Shown: in pieces, positions 1 through 6,373 of the stretch | How the letters are laid out: the number at the start of each line of letters is the position of its first letter | How positions within the stretch are numbered: the stretch's first letter is position 1 | Assembly: GCA_964503965.1 (NCBI GenBank) | Contig: CAZDCK010000052.1 | Coordinates: forward strand, 1-10,097 | DNA: 10,097 nucleotides | Direction: 5' to 3' | Source of the DNA: Eutrophocola sp964503965 | GTDB lineage: Bacteria > Pseudomonadota > Gammaproteobacteria > Pseudomonadales > Pseudohongiellaceae | Translations under genes and position numbers: made by a program | Notes under the pieces: model-generated | The model's input: only the letters and a program-made list of their open reading frames with translations | What the model was told of the DNA's origin: nothing | Databases searched by the model: none

Positions 1-15
1 ACCAAATTTGGACCA
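1..15. repeat. Edge copy of 15-bp repeat (partial TGGACCA double box)
   Basis: ACCAAATTTGGACCA here is identical to 9824-9838. The right-hand copy shows the complete form, TGGACCA-AATT-TGGACCA. This copy is cut by the window edge, so it may extend to the left. It lies 166 bp before the integrase remnant. The centre CCAAATTTGG is a perfect 10-bp palindrome, so a protein-binding site is plausible. The identity is seen directly; the function is unknown. Confidence 0.6.
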
Positions 16-78
16 CTTAAAACTGAGTTCTACATCCATCCTGGCTTGCCATTCGCCTTAACCCTTAGTACAGGGCCC

Positions 79-109
79 AAAGTGGTAATTAAGAACGTGA
101 CCCCACTTT
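79..109. repeat. Imperfect hairpin upstream of integrase remnant
   Basis: AAAGTGG (79-85) and CCACTTT (103-109) are inverted repeats separated by 17 nt. No T-run follows on either strand, so a classical terminator is unlikely. It could be an arm-type or regulatory site of the lost integrase, or chance. I see no gene in 16-180. Confidence 0.25.
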
Positions 110-180
110 AAACAAAAAGCCATGCGTAAATTCAACCTAATTTCAATGTCGGTGCACGGCACCGCAAGGTTATTTTTCGC

Positions 181-533
181 ATCGCCACTATCGATAAGCG
201 CATTTCCCCCCGCACAGGTAAGGTCACCTATTGTGCACGTGTTAGACGCGTCAACCTCCCTGACTTAACCAAATCATTCTCCACAAAGAAAAAGTGATAC
301 AGTGGGCCTATTCAACTAAAGCAGCACTTCTAATAGGCAGATTGGATGATGCTTCAATCTTAAAAAAATACTGCTTGAATGACGTTTTTGATCTATATGA
401 ACTCGACATCATCAAGCGACTAAAAGATCCTTTTAACCGAATCTGACACCTCATGTTCTGGCGGGCTGAAATCGGTCAGATTCCACTCCAAGATCTTTCA
501 GCCTCTGCCATTAGATCTCCACGCGAGAAATGA
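181..533 (+). pseudogene. Tyrosine-type site-specific integrase, N-terminal remnant
   Basis: Translating 181-294 gives ATIDKRISPRTGKVTY followed by an ARV...DLTKSFSTKK segment. This is the Arg/Lys-rich N-terminal (AP2-like, arm-binding) module of island and phage integrases. After a one-base frame change near 295-297 it continues as IQWAYSTKAALL...DIIKRLKDP and then HLMFWRAEIGQIPLQDL. That is the start of the SAM-like core-binding domain, ending about residue 115. Lesions: the expected start codon reads ATC at 181 behind an AAGG motif; frameshift at 295-297; TGA at 444-446; TGA at 531-533. Homology stops there. The whole catalytic domain (R...H-x-x-R...Y) is missing, so the protein cannot recombine DNA. 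Family identity is from remembered motif patterns, but three consecutive segments agree. With the tRNA 3' half at 9954 it points to a tRNA-targeting genomic island. Confidence 0.75.
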
Positions 534-534
534 G

Positions 535-693
535 GCGCCAGGATTGCTAGAAGCAGACTTTGACAGACTCAGCGTTGCTTTCGGTCTTTCTTTTGACAAC
601 ATAGGTGATATCAAGAAGATACCTCCTCAAAAGAAAACAAAGCCCAGCAGGAAATTGTGGCAGGACAATTTGGTTAGACCTGAACTATGTTGA
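535..693 (+). pseudogene. Unidentified protein fragment (C-terminal scrap?)
   Basis: Directly after the integrase homology ends, frame 535 is open to TGA 691-693 and reads APGLLEADFDRLSVAFGLSF and then DNIGDIKKIPPQKKTKPSRK. The composition (an amphipathic segment followed by a Lys/Pro-rich tail) looks like the end of a real protein. There is no start codon in a sensible place, and the upstream part would run back into integrase sequence in another frame. I do not recognise the family. It is probably a truncated gene fused to the integrase remnant by deletion. An overlapping frame at 605-886 has unconvincing composition and is not called. Confidence 0.35.
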
Positions 694-854
694 ACATCTA
701 ATATTTCCTCCTCCACCGAAAACGAATAGCAATTACATATTCCCGTGCTTTATAGACAATCTTGAGATCATTTACTGTTTCCCAAGATATCGGGTTGTCA
801 AAGTAGATCCATCAATCAAAATACTTTGTAAATCGGCTTCCTCAGGCTATGTAA

Positions 855-989
855 AAAACATCCGACTGGGAATCTGTGTTATTTGACGGCAAGGCAGACG
901 AGCCAGTCGCAACAACAGTACACGGGAGGGAAAAAAGAGAGAAAAGAGCCGAATACAAAGAGAAAATGAAAGAAATATACGAATTGTAA
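855..989 (+). pseudogene. Unidentified C-terminal fragment, Lys/Glu-rich
   Basis: The frame opens after a stop at 852-854 and ends at TAA 987-989. It reads DWESVLFDGKADEPVATTVH and then GREKREKRAEYKEKMKEIYE. The charged helical tail with a clean stop resembles the C-terminus of a conserved protein more than random sequence. There is no start codon or Shine-Dalgarno sequence. It may belong to the same decayed gene as 535-693 after a frameshift, or be a separate scrap. Family not recognised. Confidence 0.3.
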
Positions 990-1174
990 GAACTTGGCAG
1001 ATTGCATGATTTCAGGTGGAAACCTGTGGTGTTTATATATTTCTGCTTTTTCATGGAAAGAATCGTCGCAGAATACCGATTAACTTGCCAGTACCCTACA
1101 GTGTCACTACTGTCTTAATTGTGTGTGGGCGATCAGTTTTTATGCATGGGCTCTGGAAATCTGAAGGCCAGACA
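990..1174. other. Non-coding spacer
   Basis: I see no convincing gene here. Short open frames lack initiation signals and sensible composition. No clear rho-independent terminator was found for the minus-strand operon that ends at 1175; the only dyad (ACAGT/ACTGT at 1098-1113) has a 5-bp stem and no T-run. Confidence 0.4.
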
Positions 1175-2035
1175 CTATCGGCAGCTGACCTTGTATAGGT
1201 GAAGCAGTCCGGCAATAAGCATGATAACCAGGAAACCTTCGATAATACCCATGACATAGTAATGTCCCGTGGTGAAGGTAGGCAGATAACTGCTGAGCAA
1301 TCCCGGTTCCCGCTGAAAGAAAATCACTACACTTCTATCAACTAAATCAATGCCGCCCGGCGGTACGGTATTTACGGGTGTATATTTGAGATGGCCGCTT
1401 ATCCCAAGCAGCAAGGCGATTAGTCCCAGCAGCGCATAACCGGCGGCAGTAATCGTCTGTAATATGTTCCAGCGGGAGTGTTTTTGGGGTGCCGGGGTAA
1501 AACCATAGTGCACCAACAAACCAGCGCAGGCGCCTATCTGATTGAGGACAAAATCATTGAAATCAATATAGGAGCTGTTGTTTATTGTCAGGTAAAAATA
1601 TTGATTGAGTTCATCAAGAATTCCCAGGCCCGTAGTCATGAACATCAATGTAAGGAGCGGCCAATAGATACGATCCCTGTCAAAGGCATAGGCCAGCATG
1701 AAGGCTAAAATGCCGTACTGGAGAAAGTGAATCATTTCCACGGCTGTAGTGGTGATCAGAAACATACAGGCTGTCATTGCTGCAAATAAGAGCAGCCAGC
1801 TGGCCAATGTGATATTCCGGTTGCTGCCTCGAAACCAGAGCCTAAAAACCAGGGCAGCAACCAGCAGGCAGACGGTGAAGGCAATTGGCTGGGTATGATC
1901 GCGGGGGACAAAGTCGCCAAACGGTGTCGAGTAGTTGACAATAATCCAGTTGGAGAACTCAAGATGCAGCATGACATTGAACAGCCAAAATACCAGAGCG
2001 ACAAGGGTCCAGCTCAGTATATGCCGGTCATTCAA
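1175..2035 (-). CDS. VanZ-like integral membrane protein
   Basis: This 286-residue protein is almost entirely hydrophobic. It has about eight membrane segments (near residues 7-24, 48-67, 77-97, 103-118, 124-140, 160-176, 192-212 and 262-281). The middle carries the VanZ-like signature: EMIHFLQYG at 100-108, ILDELNQYF at 139-147, and DFNDFVLNQIG at 158-168 (Glu100, His103, Asp141-Glu142, Gln145, Asp161, Asn165). VanZ itself gives low-level teicoplanin resistance, but most family members are of unknown function and many occur in envelope-polysaccharide loci; resistance should not be assumed. The protein is longer than the ~120-160-residue core, with an extra N-terminal helix and a C-terminal loop plus helix. 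It starts with TTG at 2035-2033 and overlaps the upstream gene by 8 nt. GAGGAG seven bases upstream supports that start; the next in-frame ATG (codon 22) would remove the first helix. Confidence 0.75.
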   Translation of the reverse strand: MNDRHILSWTLVALVFWLFNVMLHLEFSNWIIVNYSTPFGDFVPRDHTQPIAFTVCLLVAALVFRLWFRGSNRNITLASWLLLFAAMTACMFLITTTAVEMIHFLQYGILAFMLAYAFDRDRIYWPLLTLMFMTTGLGILDELNQYFYLTINNSSYIDFNDFVLNQIGACAGLLVHYGFTPAPQKHSRWNILQTITAAGYALLGLIALLLGISGHLKYTPVNTVPPGGIDLVDRSVVIFFQREPGLLSSYLPTFTTGHYYVMGIIEGFLVIMLIAGLLHLYKVSCR

Positions 2036-3611
2036 CGGCCTGCTCCTCGTTGCAATGCAGTGAATCAGGCGTCGGCATGTCGCGCATCACCAGGGTAAAC
2101 CCCAACCCCAGGGCTGTGTTTATGCTGCAGGCTGTATAGCTTTTCATGCCGTCGAAGCGGTTTTCACCGAGGCCGGTATCAAGGAAAAGTGACAGATTCG
2201 GCGGTCCCTGTGTAGGCGTTGCCGGGGTAGTGCCCGGGTAGGTATCGCTGCCGTCATGGTCGTGGAAAATCAAAATGGAACGGTGAGCAGATGCTCCCAG
2301 GCTGAAGCCGCCGGCTTCATGCAGGTCGTCACCGGCAAGATCCTCGAACAGGACCAGGCTGAGATCCCAGGACAGGCCGGATGACACAAATTGACGGGGC
2401 TTGTAGTGGTCATTGCCGCCAGCTTCGGGGAAATACCCCATCCCAACATGGGCGCCCCAACCGAAGTTGTAGCGGGCACCCAGGTAAGCATCATCCTGGT
2501 TACCATTGTCTTTCAGCTGGCCCAGGCCGTAAAAATATCCCCCGCCCTGGGAAAAGGAGCCTGCCCTGGAGTCATCACTGCCATATTCATCCTGCAGGAT
2601 GCCGACACCGCCTGGCGTTGTATCACGAACCCCGACGCCGATGCCCTGGCTCCAGCTGTCTGAAAGTCCAGGCGTGCCGTAATTGGTGGGGACTAGCCCT
2701 ATTGCCAGGTAACTGTCGTTACCGGAAAGGTCAGACAAAATGCCTACGCCCTGTGTCATGCCCGTCCCCTGGCCGAGTCCTTGAACTTGGTAACGGTCGT
2801 TACCCTGGTTATCCAGCAGCAGGCCGATGCCGTAGAGAGACATGCCCTGGGCCGTGCTGTTGGCATTGTATTCATCGTCTCCCGGTCGGTCATGCAGGAC
2901 GCCAACACCCATGAGGCCGAAGCCCTGGGTGAGGGCGTCACCATGATAGGTTTCGTTATCCTGGTGATCGACAAGGAAAGCGGTACTGCCGATACCTGCT
3001 GCATAGCCGCCAGGTTCCTGGGATTCATAGATATCATTGCCGGCAAAATCAATAACCAGCTGTGGCAGTCCGCCTCCCCACGGTGAAACCTGTGGCATGG
3101 AAATAACGACGCCGTGATTGTCCCTGAGAAATTGTGCGTCTGCATCCATCAAGCTTTTGTTAAACCGGTCAACCAGTTGCCTGCTGACATCCACAACCTG
3201 TTGAATGGCGTCATTAAGGCTTTGTGGTAATGGCAAGTTCAGTACGTAACACCTTGAATCCAATGGGTACATTGCCTGGTACAGCGTCAGGAGCTTATCG
3301 GGGAAAGGGCCGCCATTTTGCCATCGGGGCAGCCCTGACATTGCCGTCTGGAGTATCGGTGCGAGCGCATTGGGAGCGTCAATAAAAGACTTGAAGGGTT
3401 GAGAAACATCCCCGAGAGGTTGAGGCCGGGTTATATAGTCCCCCAGGGCAGCATAGACCGTGACCATCGTCTGGTTATACTGCGGATCTTCAGCAATCCA
3501 TTTTTGCAGGCCTTGCGGACTGGTTTCCTGGGCGTGCAGGGATGCAACAGCAGTAGCCAGGAACATGGCTTGGACAAGGGACAAAGGCAGCAAGGATCGA
3601 ATGGACAGCAA
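2028..3611 (-). CDS. Exported repeat protein, calcium-binding-like beta-solenoid, unknown function
   Basis: The 527-residue product begins with a signal peptide (Arg5, hydrophobic residues 7-25, cleavage predicted after LHA at 27), so it should be exported. Residues 28-180 form a mostly helical, repeat-free region with two cysteines excluded except Cys121. From about 186 to 485 there are about eleven tandem repeats spaced 26-28 residues. Each has the pattern (L/V)-x-D-x-x-G-N/D-D-x-Y followed by Q-G-x-G...G-V-G-I-L. The first Asp (or Glu) falls at residues 188, 215, 241, 267, 294, 341, 368, 396, 424, 451 and 478; about 20 residues are inserted after the fifth unit. The Asp/Gly-rich turns recall RTX-type calcium sites, but the period is three times the RTX nonapeptide, so a calcium-stabilised beta-helix is inference. 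The C-terminus (488-527) is not a recognised sorting signal. It starts with TTG at 3611-3609 behind CAGGAG. It lies upstream of, and is probably co-translated with, the VanZ-like gene. Confidence 0.75.
   Translation of the reverse strand: MLSIRSLLPLSLVQAMFLATAVASLHAQETSPQGLQKWIAEDPQYNQTMVTVYAALGDYITRPQPLGDVSQPFKSFIDAPNALAPILQTAMSGLPRWQNGGPFPDKLLTLYQAMYPLDSRCYVLNLPLPQSLNDAIQQVVDVSRQLVDRFNKSLMDADAQFLRDNHGVVISMPQVSPWGGGLPQLVIDFAGNDIYESQEPGGYAAGIGSTAFLVDHQDNETYHGDALTQGFGLMGVGVLHDRPGDDEYNANSTAQGMSLYGIGLLLDNQGNDRYQVQGLGQGTGMTQGVGILSDLSGNDSYLAIGLVPTNYGTPGLSDSWSQGIGVGVRDTTPGGVGILQDEYGSDDSRAGSFSQGGGYFYGLGQLKDNGNQDDAYLGARYNFGWGAHVGMGYFPEAGGNDHYKPRQFVSSGLSWDLSLVLFEDLAGDDLHEAGGFSLGASAHRSILIFHDHDGSDTYPGTTPATPTQGPPNLSLFLDTGLGENRFDGMKSYTACSINTALGLGFTLVMRDMPTPDSLHCNEEQAVE
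2043..2048 (-). promoter_or_regulatory. Shine-Dalgarno GAGGAG for the VanZ-like TTG start
   Basis: GAGGAG on the minus strand lies 7 nt before TTG 2035-2033, inside the end of the upstream coding region. It decides the unusual start and supports translational coupling across the 8-nt overlap. Confidence 0.6.
2154..3056 (-). repeat. Coding tandem repeats of ~81 bp
   Basis: This block encodes the eleven 26-28-residue units of the exported protein (residues ~186-486). The DNA copies are diverged, so the periodicity is visible in the protein (D-x-x-G-N-D-x-Y each ~27 residues) and only weakly in the bases. That fits old duplication under protein-level constraint rather than a young tandem array. 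Confidence 0.7.
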
Positions 3612-3620
3612 GAATATTTT

Positions 3621-3626
3621 CTCCTG
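3621..3626 (-). promoter_or_regulatory. Shine-Dalgarno CAGGAG for the repeat-protein TTG start
   Basis: CAGGAG on the minus strand lies 9 nt before TTG 3611-3609. The first ATG (codon 16) would cut the signal peptide to about 12 residues, so TTG is preferred. Confidence 0.6.
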
Positions 3627-3686
3627 AATATGCGGTGCTAATTAAAGCACATAGGTAAAGCAGTCTCTAAACAGGCTGTCATAATG

Positions 3687-3692
3687 ATTATA
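3687..3692 (-). promoter_or_regulatory. Possible -10 box (TATAAT) of the minus-strand operon
   Basis: A perfect TATAAT reads on the minus strand about 75 nt before the TTG start of the repeat-protein gene. No good -35 is found 16-18 nt upstream. It sits in a small dyad, ATAAT-G-ATTAT (3681-3691), which could bind a regulator. The call rests on the hexamer alone. Confidence 0.25.
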
Positions 3693-3789
3693 TGGAAGGT
3701 GTGGACTGATGCCCCCCCTCCCTGCTTGTGCTGTAGTCTTTAACCGGAGAAGGTACACTAGCAGGCTCGATAATCTAAGAGAAAACTCT

Positions 3790-4050
3790 ATGAATCATGA
3801 CACCTCATAGAATATCCAGTTTTTCTCCAGACTCGCTCGTGCGGAAGCCAGTAGGATTCACGCACTCCTGCAACCCTTCCTTAATGGTAAAAGACCCATC
3901 AACCAGGAATGCCTGGAACAGTTGGTAGTGGTGTTAGGTGAATTCGGCACCAGGATCAGCGTTCTGGAAAAAGCAGCGGAACAGCTACTTCTTGTTGGCA
4001 ATCCGCTCCATGCCCATCGCAGCCTGCAGCGGGCTTATATTCCTGATTGA
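3790..4050 (+). pseudogene. Small helical protein gene interrupted by an amber codon
   Basis: ATG at 3790 reads MNHDTS, then TAG at 3808-3810, then 79 more open codons to TGA 4048-4050. The downstream part (NIQFFSRLARAEASRIHALL, then GKRPINQECLEQLVVVLGEF, ending RSLQRAYIPD) has the regular charged/hydrophobic alternation of a real helical protein. A single CAG-to-TAG change would explain the break and restore an 86-residue product. No ATG or GTG initiates the downstream part; the first alternative start is a TTG near 3919. It sits 58 nt ahead of the GT4 gene on the same strand and may be the first gene of that operon. I do not recognise the family. It could instead be a non-coding leader with accidental coding appearance. 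Confidence 0.45.
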
Positions 4051-4108
4051 TCACTCTTTGTGCGCTAAATTATCTCACCTGTCGATCGATTCGCGTTAAT
4101 ATTGCTGC

Positions 4109-5275
4109 ATGAAAGTTCTTCATGTCGGCAAGTACTATTCTCCTTTTGAAGGCGGAATCGAGAATTTTCTGTCATCCCTCCTGCAATCCCAGGCCGGCTC
4201 TGGAATACATCATTTTGTTTTAGCTCACCATCATAAGCTTTGCCGACAATCCGACCTTTCCACTAGGGATGAGGCGCAGGTCTTTCGGGCGTTCACATTA
4301 TGCCGCCTGCTATTCACGCCAATAGCGCCGTTTTTTTACTTCAATCTCAGGAAAGTTATCGCCCATTACAAGCCTGATATTATTCATGTGCATATGCCAA
4401 ATCCGTCCGCTTTCTGGTTACTGCTACTGACCGATGCCCGGGATATTCCGATAATTGTTCATTGGCATGCCGACGTAATAGCATCCAGAAAGAACTTTCT
4501 GCTGGGAATCGCCTATTTTTTTTACCGGCCCCTGGAGAAAAAATTACTGGAAAAAGCCAGCACCATTGTTGTCACCTCTCCGAACTACCTTGAGTCCAGT
4601 ATTCCGCTCAAACCATGGCATTCAAAATGCCAGGTTATTCCACTGGGGCTGGAGGTTGATGAATCTGCCGATAATACCAATACTGAAAATTACTGGACAA
4701 GCCAGGACGCTTTCAAAGTCCTCTGTGTTGGCCGATTAACCTACTACAAGGGGCAGGAATATCTCATTCATGCTGTTTCAATGCTGAATAACATTGAACT
4801 GATCATGGTGGGTACAGGAAAATACGAAAGTAAATACCGGCAACTTATCGAAGCGCTTGGTTGCAAACACAAGGTCAGGTTGTTCGGTCATGCTGAACAG
4901 GCAGAGCTTTTGTCCCTGATGGCAGGCTGTGATTGCCTGTGCCTGCCTTCCATTGAGCGCACAGAGGCCTTTGGACTGGTTCTGCTCGAAGCCATGGGCG
5001 CATCCAAGCCCTGTATCTGCACCGATGTAGAAGGTTCCGGAATGAGTTGGGTGGTACAAAACGGCGAAACCGGCCTGGTGGTTAAAGCAGCCGATACGCC
5101 AGCCTTGCAGGAAGCCTTGCTTTTACTGGATGCGGACAGGGAGTATGCAAGGCAACTGGGGATTTCGGGCCATCAACGCTTAAATAGCTTTTTCAGCCTC
5201 GCCACGGTGGCTGATCAAATGGCCAGGCTTTATAATCAGGTCATGATTAATTCCATCCACGCTCACCAGAAGTAA
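4109..5275 (+). CDS. Glycosyltransferase family 4 (GT-B fold)
   Basis: This 388-residue protein has the length and layout of retaining GT4 enzymes, which move a sugar from a nucleotide donor to a growing glycan at the inner face of the membrane. The N-terminal Rossmann half has the glycine loop FEGGIENFL (13-21), DIIHVHMPNP (90-99) and VHWHAD (117-122). The C-terminal half has the GRLTYYKG motif with Arg209 and Lys214 for donor phosphates, LIMVGTG (231-237), and the E-x7-E pair Glu286/Glu294 in TEAFGLVLLEAM. It has no signal peptide or membrane helix, so it is cytosolic or peripheral. The start is fixed by homology (MKVLHVGKYYSPFEGG is the classic GT4 opening), although no good Shine-Dalgarno sequence precedes it. 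It ends 11 nt before the GT2 gene. Donor and acceptor cannot be read from sequence; mannosyl- or rhamnosyl-type activity is common among relatives. Confidence 0.9.
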   Translation: MKVLHVGKYYSPFEGGIENFLSSLLQSQAGSGIHHFVLAHHHKLCRQSDLSTRDEAQVFRAFTLCRLLFTPIAPFFYFNLRKVIAHYKPDIIHVHMPNPSAFWLLLLTDARDIPIIVHWHADVIASRKNFLLGIAYFFYRPLEKKLLEKASTIVVTSPNYLESSIPLKPWHSKCQVIPLGLEVDESADNTNTENYWTSQDAFKVLCVGRLTYYKGQEYLIHAVSMLNNIELIMVGTGKYESKYRQLIEALGCKHKVRLFGHAEQAELLSLMAGCDCLCLPSIERTEAFGLVLLEAMGASKPCICTDVEGSGMSWVVQNGETGLVVKAADTPALQEALLLLDADREYARQLGISGHQRLNSFFSLATVADQMARLYNQVMINSIHAHQK

Positions 5276-5286
5276 GTTGTCTGCAA

Positions 5287-5982
5287 ATGGATACCTCCAA
5301 AACACTCATTATCATTCCGGTTTATAACGAGGCATTTGCCATTCCCTATGTACTCAATGAACTGGCAGAACTGAGTGATATCGAGGTGCTGGTTATTGAT
5401 GATGCCAGCACAGACAACAGCCTGGCCGTATGTTTATCCAGGGGTGTGAAAGTCTTGCCTCTGAAGCTCAGGCTTGGTGCATGGAGCGCAATCCAGACCG
5501 GCTTGAGATACGCTCAAAAGCATGGGTATGACTGTGTTGTGACCATGGATGGCGATGGGCAGCACCATAGCTGTGAAGTGCCTAAACTACTCAAGGCTGC
5601 CAACAGCAATCCTTCAGCCGATGTGGTTATTGGAGAATGTATTGAACGGGGCAGCCGGCTTCGCCATGTGGCCTGGCGTTTCTTTCGAAAAATCACCGGT
5701 GTGGGGATAGAGGATATTACCTCGGGTTTCAGGCTCTACAGGAAGCGTGCAATTTCCTTGTTAGCTGGGAATGAAGCAACCATACTTGATTATCAGGATA
5801 TCGGTATCCTGTTAATGCTCAGGGCTGCCGGGATGAATATCATAGAAACAAGAGTGGCCATGACGCCGAGAATCAACGGTAAGTCCCATCTTTTTTCAAG
5901 CTGGCACAAAGTAGCCTATTACATGATGATTTCGACTGTGCTGTCGTTTTGTAAATATGGAAAGTTTACAATCAGGGATTAA
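5287..5982 (+). CDS. Glycosyltransferase family 2, polyprenyl-phosphate sugar synthase-like (DPM1-like)
   Basis: This 231-residue GT-A enzyme resembles dolichyl-phosphate mannose synthase and bacterial polyprenyl-phosphate glycosyltransferases. It shows IIIPVYNE (8-15), VIDDASTDNS (36-45), the metal-binding TMDGDGQH (86-93, Asp88/Asp90), and DITSGFRLY (143-151), which is typical of the DPM1 subfamily. The expected reaction is transfer of a sugar from a nucleotide donor to undecaprenyl phosphate at the cytosolic face. It lacks the C-terminal membrane helices of larger homologues such as ArnC or GtrB. The DUF2304 protein, overlapping its stop codon by one base (TAATG), may anchor it. Alternatively it could be an ordinary GT2 adding a sugar to a lipid-linked glycan; the gene order favours the polyprenyl-phosphate role. 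Confidence 0.88.
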   Translation: MDTSKTLIIIPVYNEAFAIPYVLNELAELSDIEVLVIDDASTDNSLAVCLSRGVKVLPLKLRLGAWSAIQTGLRYAQKHGYDCVVTMDGDGQHHSCEVPKLLKAANSNPSADVVIGECIERGSRLRHVAWRFFRKITGVGIEDITSGFRLYRKRAISLLAGNEATILDYQDIGILLMLRAAGMNIIETRVAMTPRINGKSHLFSSWHKVAYYMMISTVLSFCKYGKFTIRD

Positions 5983-6347
5983 TGGGAATTATGGAAAAAT
6001 ACCAGATCACTTCAGCAGTTATCGGCATTCTGCTTGGCGGTTCTATTTTCTGGCTGGCAAGGCGGGATCATCTGCACGGCCGCTTTGCCGTGTGGTGGCT
6101 GGTAACGGGTTTTGTATGTGCAGCCTTGGGAATCTTTCCACAATTTGTTGACTGGGTTGCGGCAGGGCTGGGAATCAGTTATCCGCCGATACTCGCCCTG
6201 GTCCTTGGCATAGGTTTGCTGGTGCTTAAAATTATCATCATGGATATCGAAAGATCCAAAAATGAGATCAAGCTGCAAAGACTGACCCAGCGCCTGGCCA
6301 TTCTCGAAGGGGAATTACTGGACCAAAACAAATACCTGCCAGACTAG
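5982..6347 (+). CDS. DUF2304 membrane protein
   Basis: This small (121-residue) protein has three membrane helices (about 8-26, 36-53 and 67-88) followed by a charged coiled-coil tail, IERSKNEIKLQRLTQRLAIL (about 93-112). Size, topology and position right after a DPM1-like GT2 match the DUF2304 family, which is repeatedly found beside such glycosyltransferases. Its role is not established; a membrane anchor or flippase-like partner for the sugar-phosphate lipid is inference. ATG 5982-5984 overlaps the GT2 stop (TAATG), suggesting coupling. A second in-frame ATG at 5991 is an equally good start, with AGGGA 12 nt upstream. Confidence 0.82.
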   Translation: MGIMEKYQITSAVIGILLGGSIFWLARRDHLHGRFAVWWLVTGFVCAALGIFPQFVDWVAAGLGISYPPILALVLGIGLLVLKIIIMDIERSKNEIKLQRLTQRLAILEGELLDQNKYLPD

Positions 6348-6373
6348 TCACTAACAAGGCTGTAAATAATTGC

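Noticed and set aside
605..886. A 93-codon open frame starting with ATA/ATG-like codons
   Set aside because: No Shine-Dalgarno sequence and biased, unprotein-like composition; it overlaps two more convincing fragments in other frames.
842..1054. Antisense 70-codon frame rich in Ser/Phe
   Set aside because: It is the mirror image of the Lys/Glu-rich fragment at 855-989; the sense strand has the better protein composition.
1175..2035. Glycopeptide-resistance assignment for the VanZ-like protein
   Set aside because: The family is broad, the rest of the van cluster is absent, and the protein is longer than VanZ; only the fold-level call is justified.
2381..2914. Long plus-strand open frames opposite the repeat-protein gene
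   Set aside because: They are shadows caused by the GC-rich repeats; no initiation signals and Cys/His/Arg/Pro-rich nonsense composition.
2154..3056. CRISPR-like spacing of repeats
   Set aside because: The periodicity is at the protein level inside one reading frame; the DNA units are diverged and there are no conserved repeats with unique spacers.
3681..3691. Fur-box-like dyad ATAATGATTAT
   Set aside because: Only about half of the 19-bp Fur consensus is present and no iron-related gene is nearby; noted only with the -10 candidate.
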